15,238 bases of DNA from CAZJOD01 sp964547525 (GTDB lineage Bacteria; Bacillota; Clostridia; JAAYHZ01), in contig CAZJOD010000092.1 of the NCBI GenBank assembly GCA_964547525.1, positions 1 through 15,238 of the forward strand, in the 5' to 3' direction. The number at the start of each line of letters is the position of its first letter. Within the stretch, counting starts at the first letter, position 1. Of this stretch, positions 1 to 7,374 are shown piece by piece. Position numbers and translations under genes: made by a program. A model generated the notes under the pieces. It saw only the letters and a program-made list of their open reading frames with translations. It was not told the DNA's origin and made no database searches.

Positions 1-75
1 GATTTTTCAGATAACCTATTGCTCTTAACCGGTAATTAATATAACATATTTTCATATAATACATTACATGATTTA

Positions 76-104
76 TTGCAATAAAAAAATATTTGCAGTA
101 AAAT
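76..104 (+). promoter_or_regulatory. Candidate sigma-A promoter of the zinc-ribbon gene
   Basis: A -35-like TTGCAA (76-81) and a -10-like TAAAAT (99-104) are separated by 17 bases, 93 bases upstream of the ATG at 198. The -10 matches the consensus at 5 of 6 positions and the -35 at 4 of 6. The region is very AT-rich, so chance matches are likely. Nothing else recognisable is seen between 1 and 183. Confidence 0.35.
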
Positions 105-197
105 TCACAAAAAATATAGCGTTGATCTTGTGCAAAAACATTAAAAGTCGGACTTCAGAATCAAATATGTTTTTAGTGATTTGAAAGGAGGAGTATA

Positions 198-908
198 ATG
201 GCTTTTTGTTCAAATTGTGGCAAGTAGTTAAAAGATGGAATTTTATTTTGTGGTAATTGCGGCAATAAGGTACCGGTAATAAACAACACAAATAATACCG
301 TAGATCGCAACTCCAATAATAACAGTGCCGGTTTTGTAAACAACCAACAGGTTGCAGATACAATTTATAAAACCGATACCGTAATGGTTTTAAGTGTAAC
401 TCAAAAAGACGGTTTTTTTAAAGTGAAGCAAGGCTATCTCGTCTTCTTCAATGACAGGGTTATCTTCGCGGTGGTTAATCAAAAAAGACAACAACAGGAA
501 ATACAACTTTTAAGAGAAAAATTAAAAGCGGAAGGCAAAGGATTTTTCAAAGGCACAGCTGAGATAATGAGGTTTTGGAGCAACTATGGTAATAAATACT
601 ATCAAATGCCGGCTCAATCAGTTTTAAATGATGATCCGGAGAATATAGAAATGTATTACCCCGGAATCAGTCTTTTTCATTTTGTATCGGCTCGTACTCA
701 AAATAATGTTGATAATACGAATTCCGAGAGTTATGGCAAAATAATAATACATATGGGTGGTAATAAAATTAAGTTTAATCACAGATATCATGATTATAAC
801 AAAAAAATAAAAGGTATATTAACCGGTATTTTTGCAAACCGACTTAAATATAGAGGTCAGATTGGTATTCACATAAATATCGGAGGAAATAAGGATGGTT
901 TTAATTAG
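198..908 (+). pseudogene. Zinc-ribbon protein with an in-frame amber codon (probable pseudogene)
   Basis: The reading frame starts at ATG 198 behind a strong AGGAGG ribosome site (186-191) and reads MAFCSNCGK, then TAG (225-227), then LKDGILFCGNCGNK. The two CxxC pairs form a short zinc ribbon. In this very common bacterial motif the residue after CGK is usually Gln, so one C-to-T change (CAG to TAG) explains the stop. Past it the frame is open to TAG at 906-908, about 236 codons in all. An Asn-rich linker (codons about 30-53) leads to a body with alternating beta-like segments such as GYLVFFNDRVIF, resembling PH/GRAM-like folds, but I do not recognise the family. No transmembrane segment is evident, so it is probably cytoplasmic. 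The only ATG after the stop (384) has no ribosome site and would lose the zinc ribbon. Amber suppression is an alternative to a broken gene. The gene stands alone between its own promoter and terminator. Confidence 0.7.
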
Positions 909-930
909 AATCCATCTTATCAAACACAAT

Positions 931-966
931 TTAGTCTGTGGCAGCATCGAGCGTCCCCGGGTCGGC
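931..966. other. GC-rich patch in an AT-rich spacer
   Basis: About 36 bases with a core of CGTCCCCGGGTCGG (952-965) are far richer in GC than the surrounding spacer. The zinc-ribbon frame continues through this patch after its terminal TAG and reads NPSYQTQFSLWQ at first, then codons rare in the neighbouring genes (GCG TCC CCG GGT CGG). It may be the edge of a lost mobile element or a remnant of a longer 3' coding end. I cannot assign it a function. Confidence 0.3.
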
Positions 967-999
967 ATACATTTTTAAAATCTAGTTTTAAAAATGTAT
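967..999. repeat. Perfect 14-bp inverted repeat, AT-rich
   Basis: ATACATTTTTAAAA (967-980) and its exact reverse complement (986-999) flank a 5-base loop, TCTAG. No T-run follows in either direction, so it is not a normal terminator. It sits directly between the GC-rich patch and the true terminator at 1011-1044. It could be a transposon-end relic, a transcript-stabilising hairpin or a binding site. Confidence 0.6.
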
Positions 1000-1010
1000 C
1001 TTATATAATA

Positions 1011-1044
1011 AAAAAAGCGCTTTTTTAGATTTAAGCGCTTTTTT
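1011..1044. terminator. Bidirectional rho-independent terminator
   Basis: AAAAAAGCGCTT (1011-1022) pairs exactly with AAGCGCTTTTTT (1033-1044) across a 10-base loop. It gives a GCGC-centred stem with a T-run on both strands. It lies between the plus-strand zinc-ribbon gene and the 3' end of the minus-strand foldase gene (stop at 1062-1064), so it should end transcripts from both sides. Confidence 0.9.
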
Positions 1045-1061
1045 AATTTGCATTTTTAATT

Positions 1062-2138
1062 TTATCTGAAAATATTATTAAAGGAAGGTCTGAATTCTAA
1101 AGCGTAAGTTCCCTCTTTTAATTCTTTTAGCTTTTCGTTATATCTCATAGAAGGTAACTGTGATTTTACCAAATCCGCATTGGCATCATAACCAAAAAGA
1201 TGTTCCATTACTTCCATTATATGATATCCGTAATCCGATTTTACAATACCGGTAGTACCCGGTTCATTATTAAAAGAAAATTCTTCAAACTCCGGCACCA
1301 TACGGCCTCTTGCAAAAGTTATCTCGCCACCTGCTTCAACCGATCCTTCATCTTCTGAGAATTCTTTAACCAACTCGGTAAAGTCTTCTCCCGCATTGAC
1401 TCTTTCAAGTATTTCCGCGGCTTTTTTCTCTATACCTTCGATTTTTACGGCACTGTCATTTTCCTCATCCACCAATAAGAGTATATGTCTTGCCTTTACA
1501 CGGTCTATAGTTTCGCTATTTTCATTATAATAATTGATATAATCTTCTTCAGTTAATTTTGACTCAGTAATCTGTTGATTTGCAAATTTATCTCCTAACA
1601 TCAATTTTTCATATATTTTTATAACTTTATTAAACGGTAGCCCGAAATTCGCTTTTGATACCGTATTAATAGATACACCGTATTCATCGGCTACTTCCTT
1701 TAAATATTCCATTAAATTATTACTTACATTATTTATTTCATCCTGAGCAAGCGTAATATTGTTTTTTCTTGCCAAATCATACTGAATGGCATATTCATGG
1801 ACTTGCTGAGTTGCCGAGGTTATAGCCATCTGACGGAAAGTTATTCCCCCTAGATCTTGGTTTAGAAATTGGTCAGGGTCCATTTGTTCCGTATTATATT
1901 GTAAATAACTGTTTAGAGTTTGTTGATAAAAAAATACATACTCATCTTGAGTAACTTTTTGTGCTCCTACGGTTGCAACGGTATTGGGAATGATTAAAAA
2001 TACTACAGCAAGCAGTAAACATACCGCAACAACACCCGAAATACCATAAATTGTGTATCTTACAATATTTTCAGCGTCTGCACCACCCTTACCCGAACCT
2101 TTTTTTCCTTTTGATGTCTTTAAATCTTTAGTGCTCAA
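1062..2138 (-). CDS. prsA: Membrane-anchored PrsA/SurA-like peptidyl-prolyl isomerase (foldase)
   Basis: The 358-residue protein has a basic, Gly/Lys-rich cytoplasmic N-terminus (1-26), one transmembrane helix (about 29-51), a SurA-N/trigger-factor-like helical region (about 60-200) and a parvulin rotamase domain (about 214-313). Rotamase hallmarks are VKARHILL, the GGEITFARG stretch and GYHIMEVMEH. The family acts outside the membrane, helping exported proteins fold. PrsA of Bacillus is a lipoprotein. Here Cys40 lies inside the helix, preceded by Val and not in a lipobox, so a signal anchor is more likely. The start is TTG (2136-2138) behind a GGGAGAGG-type ribosome site (about 2145-2152); no better start with a ribosome site is seen. 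It lies 170 bases downstream of mfd on the same strand but has its own strong promoter, and ends at the terminator at 1011-1044. The family is secure; orthology to prsA is supported by its position in the mfd cluster. Confidence 0.9.
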   Translation of the reverse strand: MSTKDLKTSKGKKGSGKGGADAENIVRYTIYGISGVVAVCLLLAVVFLIIPNTVATVGAQKVTQDEYVFFYQQTLNSYLQYNTEQMDPDQFLNQDLGGITFRQMAITSATQQVHEYAIQYDLARKNNITLAQDEINNVSNNLMEYLKEVADEYGVSINTVSKANFGLPFNKVIKIYEKLMLGDKFANQQITESKLTEEDYINYYNENSETIDRVKARHILLLVDEENDSAVKIEGIEKKAAEILERVNAGEDFTELVKEFSEDEGSVEAGGEITFARGRMVPEFEEFSFNNEPGTTGIVKSDYGYHIMEVMEHLFGYDANADLVKSQLPSMRYNEKLKELKEGTYALEFRPSFNNIFR

Positions 2139-2238
2139 AAGAATCCTCTCCCTTCCAACGTATCATTTGGTTTTAATATATTTATAACGTACCGTATATT
2201 CGTATATCTCATACGTTTAAAACTTATTTGACAAAAGT

Positions 2239-2267
2239 ATTATACTAAAACGTTTATACTTTTTCAA
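2239..2267 (-). promoter_or_regulatory. Strong sigma-A promoter of the foldase gene
   Basis: On the minus strand TTGAAA (2262-2267) and a perfect TATAAT (2239-2244) are 17 bases apart. Transcription would start near 2232, giving a leader of roughly 95 bases before the TTG start. The leader contains a short inverted repeat, CGTAT-ATCTC-ATACG (2201-2215), of unknown role. The promoter separates prsA expression from the upstream mfd operon. Confidence 0.85.
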
Positions 2268-2274
2268 AGAAAAA

Positions 2275-2288
2275 TGTAATCGTTTACA
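2275..2288. promoter_or_regulatory. cre-like palindrome (candidate CcpA/LacI-family operator)
   Basis: TGTAATCGTTTACA reads TGTAAACGATTACA on the minus strand, with a TGTAA/TTACA dyad and a central CG. With its flanking base it fits the published catabolite-responsive element consensus WTGNAANCGNWNNCW. It lies 7 bases upstream of the -35 box of the prsA promoter, centred near -50, a position compatible with activation. An alternative is a weak terminator of mfd, because the dyad is followed on the minus strand by TTTTTCTTT, but its stem is only 5 bp with one G-C pair. Confidence 0.5.
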
Positions 2289-2308
2289 AAAAATTAATGA
2301 ACAGTCTA

Positions 2309-5300
2309 TTAGACATTGAGTAACCCTACTAACTTTTCCACATCATCCAATATAGTATGTTCATCCTTATCTTCAATTTTTAAAGTAATTCCGGGTTTAA
2401 CCCCTGCATCAAATCGGAAACGGCCTCTAAAAGGTCCGGCCAGTTTACTCATGTTTTCGAATACTTTTTTATTAATAGAACTGAAAGATAAGACAATATG
2501 CCGGCTTTTCCTTTCTACCGACTTCATCCCGATATCACTTGCCATTTTTCTTAAAAGCGCTATTCTTATCAAGTTATTGGTTTCAACCGGAACATCACCG
2601 AATCTGTCTATCATTTCATCAATAACATCCTCCGCATCTTCCCGGGACCCTACAGCGGCGATTTTTTTATACAGTTCTATCCTGATACTCTCGTTTTCTA
2701 TATACAAAGAATCTATATAAGCATTTATATTTATATCAATGATTGCCGGCGTTTGAGTAATCGGCGGGTCCTCGCCTCTTACTTCGCGAATCGCTTCATC
2801 AAGTAGTTTACAATAAGTATCATATCCCACTATATCAATGTGCCCATGTTGTTCATATCCTAGCAAGTTCCCCGCTCCCCTTATTTCCATGTCACGCATT
2901 GCTATCTTAAAACCGGAACCGAAATCTGTGAATTCACGTATGGCTTCCAATCTTTTTTCCGCTATCTGTGAAAGGGACAAATCTTTTTTATACGTGATAT
3001 ATGCATATGCGATTCTATTTGAACGCCCGACTCTACCCCGTATTTGATATAATTGCGCCAGACCCATTTTATCTGCATTCTCTACTATTAATGTATTTAC
3101 ATTGGGCATATCAAGACCTGATTCGATTATAGTGGTGCACAGTAATATATCATATTCACCGTTTAAAAACTCAGCCATTCTGTCTTCCAGTTTACGCTCA
3201 GGCATTTGCCCGTGTGCAATTCCAATCCGAACTCCCGGTAATAGCTCGCTTAATTCTTTGAGTTTTCCTTCTATTCCTCTTACTCGATTAAACAAGTAAA
3301 AGATTTGTCCGCCTCTGGCAATTTCTCTGTATACCGCATCCTTTATCACCTGTGCGTCATACTCTAAGACGTATGTTCTAACAGGATGCCTCTCCTCCGG
3401 CGGATCTTCGATTATGCTTATATCCCTAATCCCCGTCAAAGACATATGCAGCGTTCTGGGTATCGGAGTGGCGGTCAATGTTAGTACGTCTACACCGACA
3501 AAATCTTGTTTTACTTTTTCCTTATGCTCAACACCGAACCGTTGTTCTTCGTCTATAACTAATAACCCCAAATCTTTAAACTTTATATCTTGTGAAAATA
3601 GGCGGTGGGTCCCTACAATAACATCTATTATACCCTTTTCTAACAATTTAACAATTTGTGTTTGCTGTGATTTTGATCTGAACCTACTTAACATTTCCAC
3701 ATTAACAGGAAAACCTTCAAACCGTGCTTTAAAATTATCATATTGCTGTTGTGCCAAAATAGTCGTAGGAACCAGGTAAGCCACCTGCTTTCCATCCATC
3801 ACCGCTTTGAAAACCGCTCTTAGAGCAACTTCCGTTTTACCATATCCCACGTCACCACACAGTAAGCGGTCCATTACGAGTTCTTTTTCCATATCAGATT
3901 TTATTTCCGAAATACATTTTATCTGATCATCGGTTTCGGTATAAGGGAAAGCTTCTTCAAACTGATTTTGCCATACCATGTCCTTTGAAAAAGCAAAACC
4001 TTTGATTGCTTGGCGTTTTGCATAAAGATCAACCAATTCTTTCGCTATTTCCCGCAAAGACTCTTTAACTCTGCTTTTTGTTTTGGCCCATTCTTTTCCA
4101 CCTAAAGAATTCACCTTAGGGGTGTTTCCGTCAGGTCCCACATACTTTTGTATCATATCCAACTGATTTACAGGTAAGTAAAGTGTGTCTTCACCTTTAT
4201 AGATTATCTTAAGGTAATCTTTTTTTACGTTATCTATGAGTAATTGTTCAATGCCAACGTACTTCCCGACGCCGTGAATATCATGAACAACATAGTCTTC
4301 AGGTTTTAAATCCACAAAAAGATCCATAGTCTTTTTGGATTTTTGAATTTTTTTCTTTTGAACGGTCCGATCTCTTAAAGATATAAACACCAGTTTATCT
4401 TCCACATACTCAAATCCGCGACTAAACGTTCCTTCTAGCAAATATACCCGACTATGCTGCAGCTCGTTATTTGCCACAGGCTCTGTTACGGTTCCGATAC
4501 CTTCTTCGGACAATACTTTAGATAAAGATTTTAACCTTTGTAGAGAACCGGCTGCGATAATAATTATATATCCGTTTCTTATCATATCTCGCAGATCATT
4601 TATAAAATAATCCATCCTTCTTTCAAACAAATCCATATTTTTAGAATTTATATTGAATAAAGCGGTAAATCGTATTTCTACCGGATGGGAGAACAAAGAA
4701 TAATACATACTTTTATTATAAAATGATAAAAAATCATCGAAGCTTTCTTTATTAAAAAGCGACGTCTGACATTGTGGAAAAACCAATCCGTCTTCTATCA
4801 TTGCAATAATGGTTTCCGAATACTCTCGATGTATTATGTCCATTCTCTCGATACATTTTTTATATTCATCGACAAATAAGAGGCATTCATCCGATGTATA
4901 GTTAGAAATATCGACAGGTTTTTTATTAATAAACCCAAAATATCTGTCAATACCCGGAATATATAATCCGTTTTGAATCTTATCCGTGTCACGGTATATA
5001 ACTTCTTTTAGTTTAGAAAAATTAATACCTTCACTTTTTACGTTTGTAAGTGTCATATTTATATCTTTTATTATATCTCCGATGTCGTCCTTTTTAATAA
5101 GGATCTCTTCAGCCGGTATTATATTAACTTGTTGTACAGTTTCAACCGAACGTTGAGTCTCAGGATCAAAAAATCGTAATGAATCTATTTCGTCGTCAAA
5201 AAATTCAATTCTTAAAGCATTCTCAAAATTAACAGGATATATGTCGATAATACCGCCTCTGGACGTAAATTCACCTTTCTTATCAACTGTGTCGGATCGT

Positions 5301-5788
5301 TTGTAACCCATATAAACAAGTTTCTCACATAGCTCATCTTTGTAAATCGTTTTACCTGTTTCAATCGATACTATTTGTTCTTTGAATAAGTCCGCAGGCA
5401 TTAGCTTTCGTACATACGAGTCCACCGATAAAACCAATACCTTATACTCACGGTTTAATAGCTTGCTTAACACACCTAAACGCCTGTATGCAGTCTCTCT
5501 GCTACCCGCTTCAATCTCATACAGCATTATTTCTCTGTACGGAAAAAAAAGAACACTGTCACCAAAAAAAAAGCGAAAATCTTCATATGCTTTTTTCGCT
5601 TCGTATTCGTTGTATGTGACATATAACCCCTTTTTACCGGTGTTATTAACCAGGCAGGAAGCAAAGTGGATCTTTTGTGTATCGGACGGACCTGTTACAG
5701 ATACCCGTGCCGATTTGTCATTGATTATGGAAGTAATGTCATATAATTCTTTGTTACCTGACATACTATTGAAAAATAAATCGCTCAT
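2309..5788 (-). CDS. mfd: Transcription-repair coupling factor Mfd
   Basis: This ATP-driven translocase removes RNA polymerase stalled at DNA lesions and recruits UvrA for nucleotide excision repair. The 1159-residue length is usual for the family. The order is: UvrB-like N-terminal module (about 20-350), CarD-like RNA-polymerase-interacting domain (about 493-590, DYVVHDIHGVGKYVG), helicase lobes with Walker A GDVGYGKT (645-652), DEEQ box (746-749), TATPIPRT (772-779) and QIRGRVGRS motif VI (915-923), then the C-terminal TRCF domain (about 1010-1150) with RFGDVP. All expected helicase motifs are intact. The ATG at 5788 lies 2 bases after the pth stop, and only a weak AAGAAAG sequence inside pth could serve as ribosome site, so translational coupling to pth is likely. 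It is the last gene of the glmU-prs-pth-mfd operon. No strong terminator follows; a short GTCT/AGAC hairpin spans the stop. Confidence 0.98.
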   Translation of the reverse strand: MSDLFFNSMSGNKELYDITSIINDKSARVSVTGPSDTQKIHFASCLVNNTGKKGLYVTYNEYEAKKAYEDFRFFFGDSVLFFPYREIMLYEIEAGSRETAYRRLGVLSKLLNREYKVLVLSVDSYVRKLMPADLFKEQIVSIETGKTIYKDELCEKLVYMGYKRSDTVDKKGEFTSRGGIIDIYPVNFENALRIEFFDDEIDSLRFFDPETQRSVETVQQVNIIPAEEILIKKDDIGDIIKDINMTLTNVKSEGINFSKLKEVIYRDTDKIQNGLYIPGIDRYFGFINKKPVDISNYTSDECLLFVDEYKKCIERMDIIHREYSETIIAMIEDGLVFPQCQTSLFNKESFDDFLSFYNKSMYYSLFSHPVEIRFTALFNINSKNMDLFERRMDYFINDLRDMIRNGYIIIIAAGSLQRLKSLSKVLSEEGIGTVTEPVANNELQHSRVYLLEGTFSRGFEYVEDKLVFISLRDRTVQKKKIQKSKKTMDLFVDLKPEDYVVHDIHGVGKYVGIEQLLIDNVKKDYLKIIYKGEDTLYLPVNQLDMIQKYVGPDGNTPKVNSLGGKEWAKTKSRVKESLREIAKELVDLYAKRQAIKGFAFSKDMVWQNQFEEAFPYTETDDQIKCISEIKSDMEKELVMDRLLCGDVGYGKTEVALRAVFKAVMDGKQVAYLVPTTILAQQQYDNFKARFEGFPVNVEMLSRFRSKSQQTQIVKLLEKGIIDVIVGTHRLFSQDIKFKDLGLLVIDEEQRFGVEHKEKVKQDFVGVDVLTLTATPIPRTLHMSLTGIRDISIIEDPPEERHPVRTYVLEYDAQVIKDAVYREIARGGQIFYLFNRVRGIEGKLKELSELLPGVRIGIAHGQMPERKLEDRMAEFLNGEYDILLCTTIIESGLDMPNVNTLIVENADKMGLAQLYQIRGRVGRSNRIAYAYITYKKDLSLSQIAEKRLEAIREFTDFGSGFKIAMRDMEIRGAGNLLGYEQHGHIDIVGYDTYCKLLDEAIREVRGEDPPITQTPAIIDININAYIDSLYIENESIRIELYKKIAAVGSREDAEDVIDEMIDRFGDVPVETNNLIRIALLRKMASDIGMKSVERKSRHIVLSFSSINKKVFENMSKLAGPFRGRFRFDAGVKPGITLKIEDKDEHTILDDVEKLVGLLNV

Positions 5789-5790
5789 GC

Positions 5791-6375
5791 TTAATCTTTC
5801 TTTTTCATATTATACCGATTCATTGCGTCTGATATGCCTGATGATAAAATGCAAACAACGGCTTCACCCGCAGTTTCCATTCCTTTTTTAAGTTCAGGCA
5901 GCTCCTCCTTCGGTATTCGCTGCAAAACATAGTCGATAATATCATAATCCGGTTTCGGTCTTCCTATACCTATTCTGATACGTATAAATTGGTCGGTATT
6001 AAGATGATAGATTATGGACTTCATACCGTTATGGCTGCCGGCACTACCTTTAGGGCGAACACGTACCATACCCGGATCCATATCCAAATCATCATACAGT
6101 ACAATTAAGTTATCAGGCGTTACATTGTAACGTGACAAAATTTCTGCAACCGATACACCGCTTTCATTCATGTATGTCATAGGTTTTAATAAAACCACCG
6201 GCTTATTTTCTATCCCGCCTTGTCCGTATAACCCTTTACAACCTATTTTTTTTATCTTAATCCCATATTTCTCCGATAGGTATTCAATTGTTCCGAACCC
6301 CATGTTATGTCTACTCATGGCATATTTAGGACCGGGATTACCGAGTCCTGCAATTACTGTAATCTTTTCTTTCAT
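5791..6375 (-). CDS. pth: Peptidyl-tRNA hydrolase
   Basis: The enzyme cleaves peptidyl-tRNAs dropped from ribosomes, releasing tRNA for reuse in the cytoplasm. Its 194 residues match the bacterial Pth family. AGLGNPG is at 9-15, the catalytic His is His23 in SRHNMGF, the substrate-binding Asn is Asn70 in MTYMNESG, the acidic pair is Asp95-Asp96 in LYDDLD, and GSHNGMKS (113-120) carries the second conserved Asn. The ATG at 6375 follows a GGTGA ribosome site that lies in the 3' end of prs and the 12-base gap. It is the Bacillus spoVC orthologue by position. The adjacent mfd starts 2 bases after its stop. Confidence 0.97.
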   Translation of the reverse strand: MKEKITVIAGLGNPGPKYAMSRHNMGFGTIEYLSEKYGIKIKKIGCKGLYGQGGIENKPVVLLKPMTYMNESGVSVAEILSRYNVTPDNLIVLYDDLDMDPGMVRVRPKGSAGSHNGMKSIIYHLNTDQFIRIRIGIGRPKPDYDIIDYVLQRIPKEELPELKKGMETAGEAVVCILSSGISDAMNRYNMKKKD

Positions 6376-6387
6376 TAAATATCACCG

Positions 6388-7347
6388 TTAATAAATTTGT
6401 GTATATAACTTACTTATGGAAGTATTATTATATATACTGTCTATCGCTTGTGCAAAAATATCCGCTACACTTAAAATATTAAATTTCTTATTTCCCGTCA
6501 AGTGTTCCGTACAAATTGTATTTAAAATTACCAGTTCGTCAATACATGAATTTTCAACTTTTGATATCGCAGATGCGGATAAAACTCCATGGGTACAGCA
6601 AGCGTGAACTTCCAAAGCGCCCTTTTCTTTCATTACTTTCGCCGCATTTACCAATGTACCCGCCGTATCAATAATATCATCAACCATTATTACTTTTTTG
6701 CCTCGAATCCTACCCACTATGTTCAAAACTTCCGACTGATTGGCCGCAACTCTTCTTTTATCTATAATGGCAAGAGGAATATTTAATATTTGCGCAAATC
6801 TACGAACCCTGTTTACACTTCCGATATCAGGAGATACGGCAACATAGTTTTCCATATCATGTATCCTGTTTTTAAAATGCTCTGCAAAAATTGGATTCCC
6901 AAAAAGATGATTCACAGGAATATCGAAAAAGCCTTCCAACTGAGGTACATGTAAATCCATTGTCAACACTCTGTCCGCACCCGCTACCGTTATCAAATTG
7001 GCAACTAATTTTGCGGATATGGGATCTCTTGCTTTTGCTTTTCTGTCCTGTCTTGCATAACCGAAATAAGGAATTACCGCTGTTACACAACCTGCCGAAG
7101 CACGTTTTAAAGCGTCAATAATTATAAGCAGCTCCATCAAATTGTCATTGACCGGAGTGGATACCGATTGTATAACAAATACATCACAGCCGCGAACCGT
7201 CTCATTAATTGTAACGTTAATCTCTCCGTCACTAAATCTCCCTACAACCATACTTCCCAACGGAATGTTCAAAATTCTTGATATTTCCTTTGTCAAAGGA
7301 ATGTTTGAATTGCCTGCAAACAACTTTATTTTTGCATCCCCACTCAT
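6388..7347 (-). CDS. prs: Ribose-phosphate pyrophosphokinase (PRPP synthetase)
   Basis: It transfers pyrophosphate from ATP to ribose 5-phosphate to make PRPP for purine, pyrimidine, His, Trp and NAD synthesis. The 319 residues fit class I Prs enzymes. Key motifs are GRFSDGE (36-42), PYFGYARQDRK (93-103), the metal-binding DLHVPQ with His133, the catalytic-loop KRR (197-199, mobile loop in the family) and the PRPP loop VDDIIDTAGT (222-231). The segment SPDIGSVNR (172-180) replaces the SPDHGG form of Bacillus; SPDxGS variants are, from memory, common in Clostridia. The ATG at 7347 has an AAAGGA ribosome site. It lies 27 bases after glmU and 12 before pth, in the same operon. Confidence 0.97.
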   Translation of the reverse strand: MSGDAKIKLFAGNSNIPLTKEISRILNIPLGSMVVGRFSDGEINVTINETVRGCDVFVIQSVSTPVNDNLMELLIIIDALKRASAGCVTAVIPYFGYARQDRKAKARDPISAKLVANLITVAGADRVLTMDLHVPQLEGFFDIPVNHLFGNPIFAEHFKNRIHDMENYVAVSPDIGSVNRVRRFAQILNIPLAIIDKRRVAANQSEVLNIVGRIRGKKVIMVDDIIDTAGTLVNAAKVMKEKGALEVHACCTHGVLSASAISKVENSCIDELVILNTICTEHLTGNKKFNILSVADIFAQAIDSIYNNTSISKLYTQIY

Positions 7348-7374
7348 TTTAAAATCCTTTCTAAAACGGAAATT

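Noticed and set aside
225..227. Pyrrolysine or other dedicated recoding at the TAG
   Set aside because: The residue expected there is Gln, no methylamine gene or pyl gene is in view, and no downstream recoding structure is evident.
73..363. Minus-strand open frame of 96 codons opposite the zinc-ribbon gene
   Set aside because: Cys/Tyr-rich low-complexity translation, no ribosome site or recognisable motif, and it is the antisense of the zinc-ribbon frame.
2228..2260. Plus-strand TTGACA with TATACT as an antisense promoter
   Set aside because: The two elements are 21 bases apart and overlap the much better minus-strand promoter; no gene would be served.
5382..5891. Plus-strand open frame of 169 codons opposite mfd and pth
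   Set aside because: It lies antisense to two secure conserved genes and its translation resembles no family; other plus-strand frames within 2316-8553 are rejected for the same reason.
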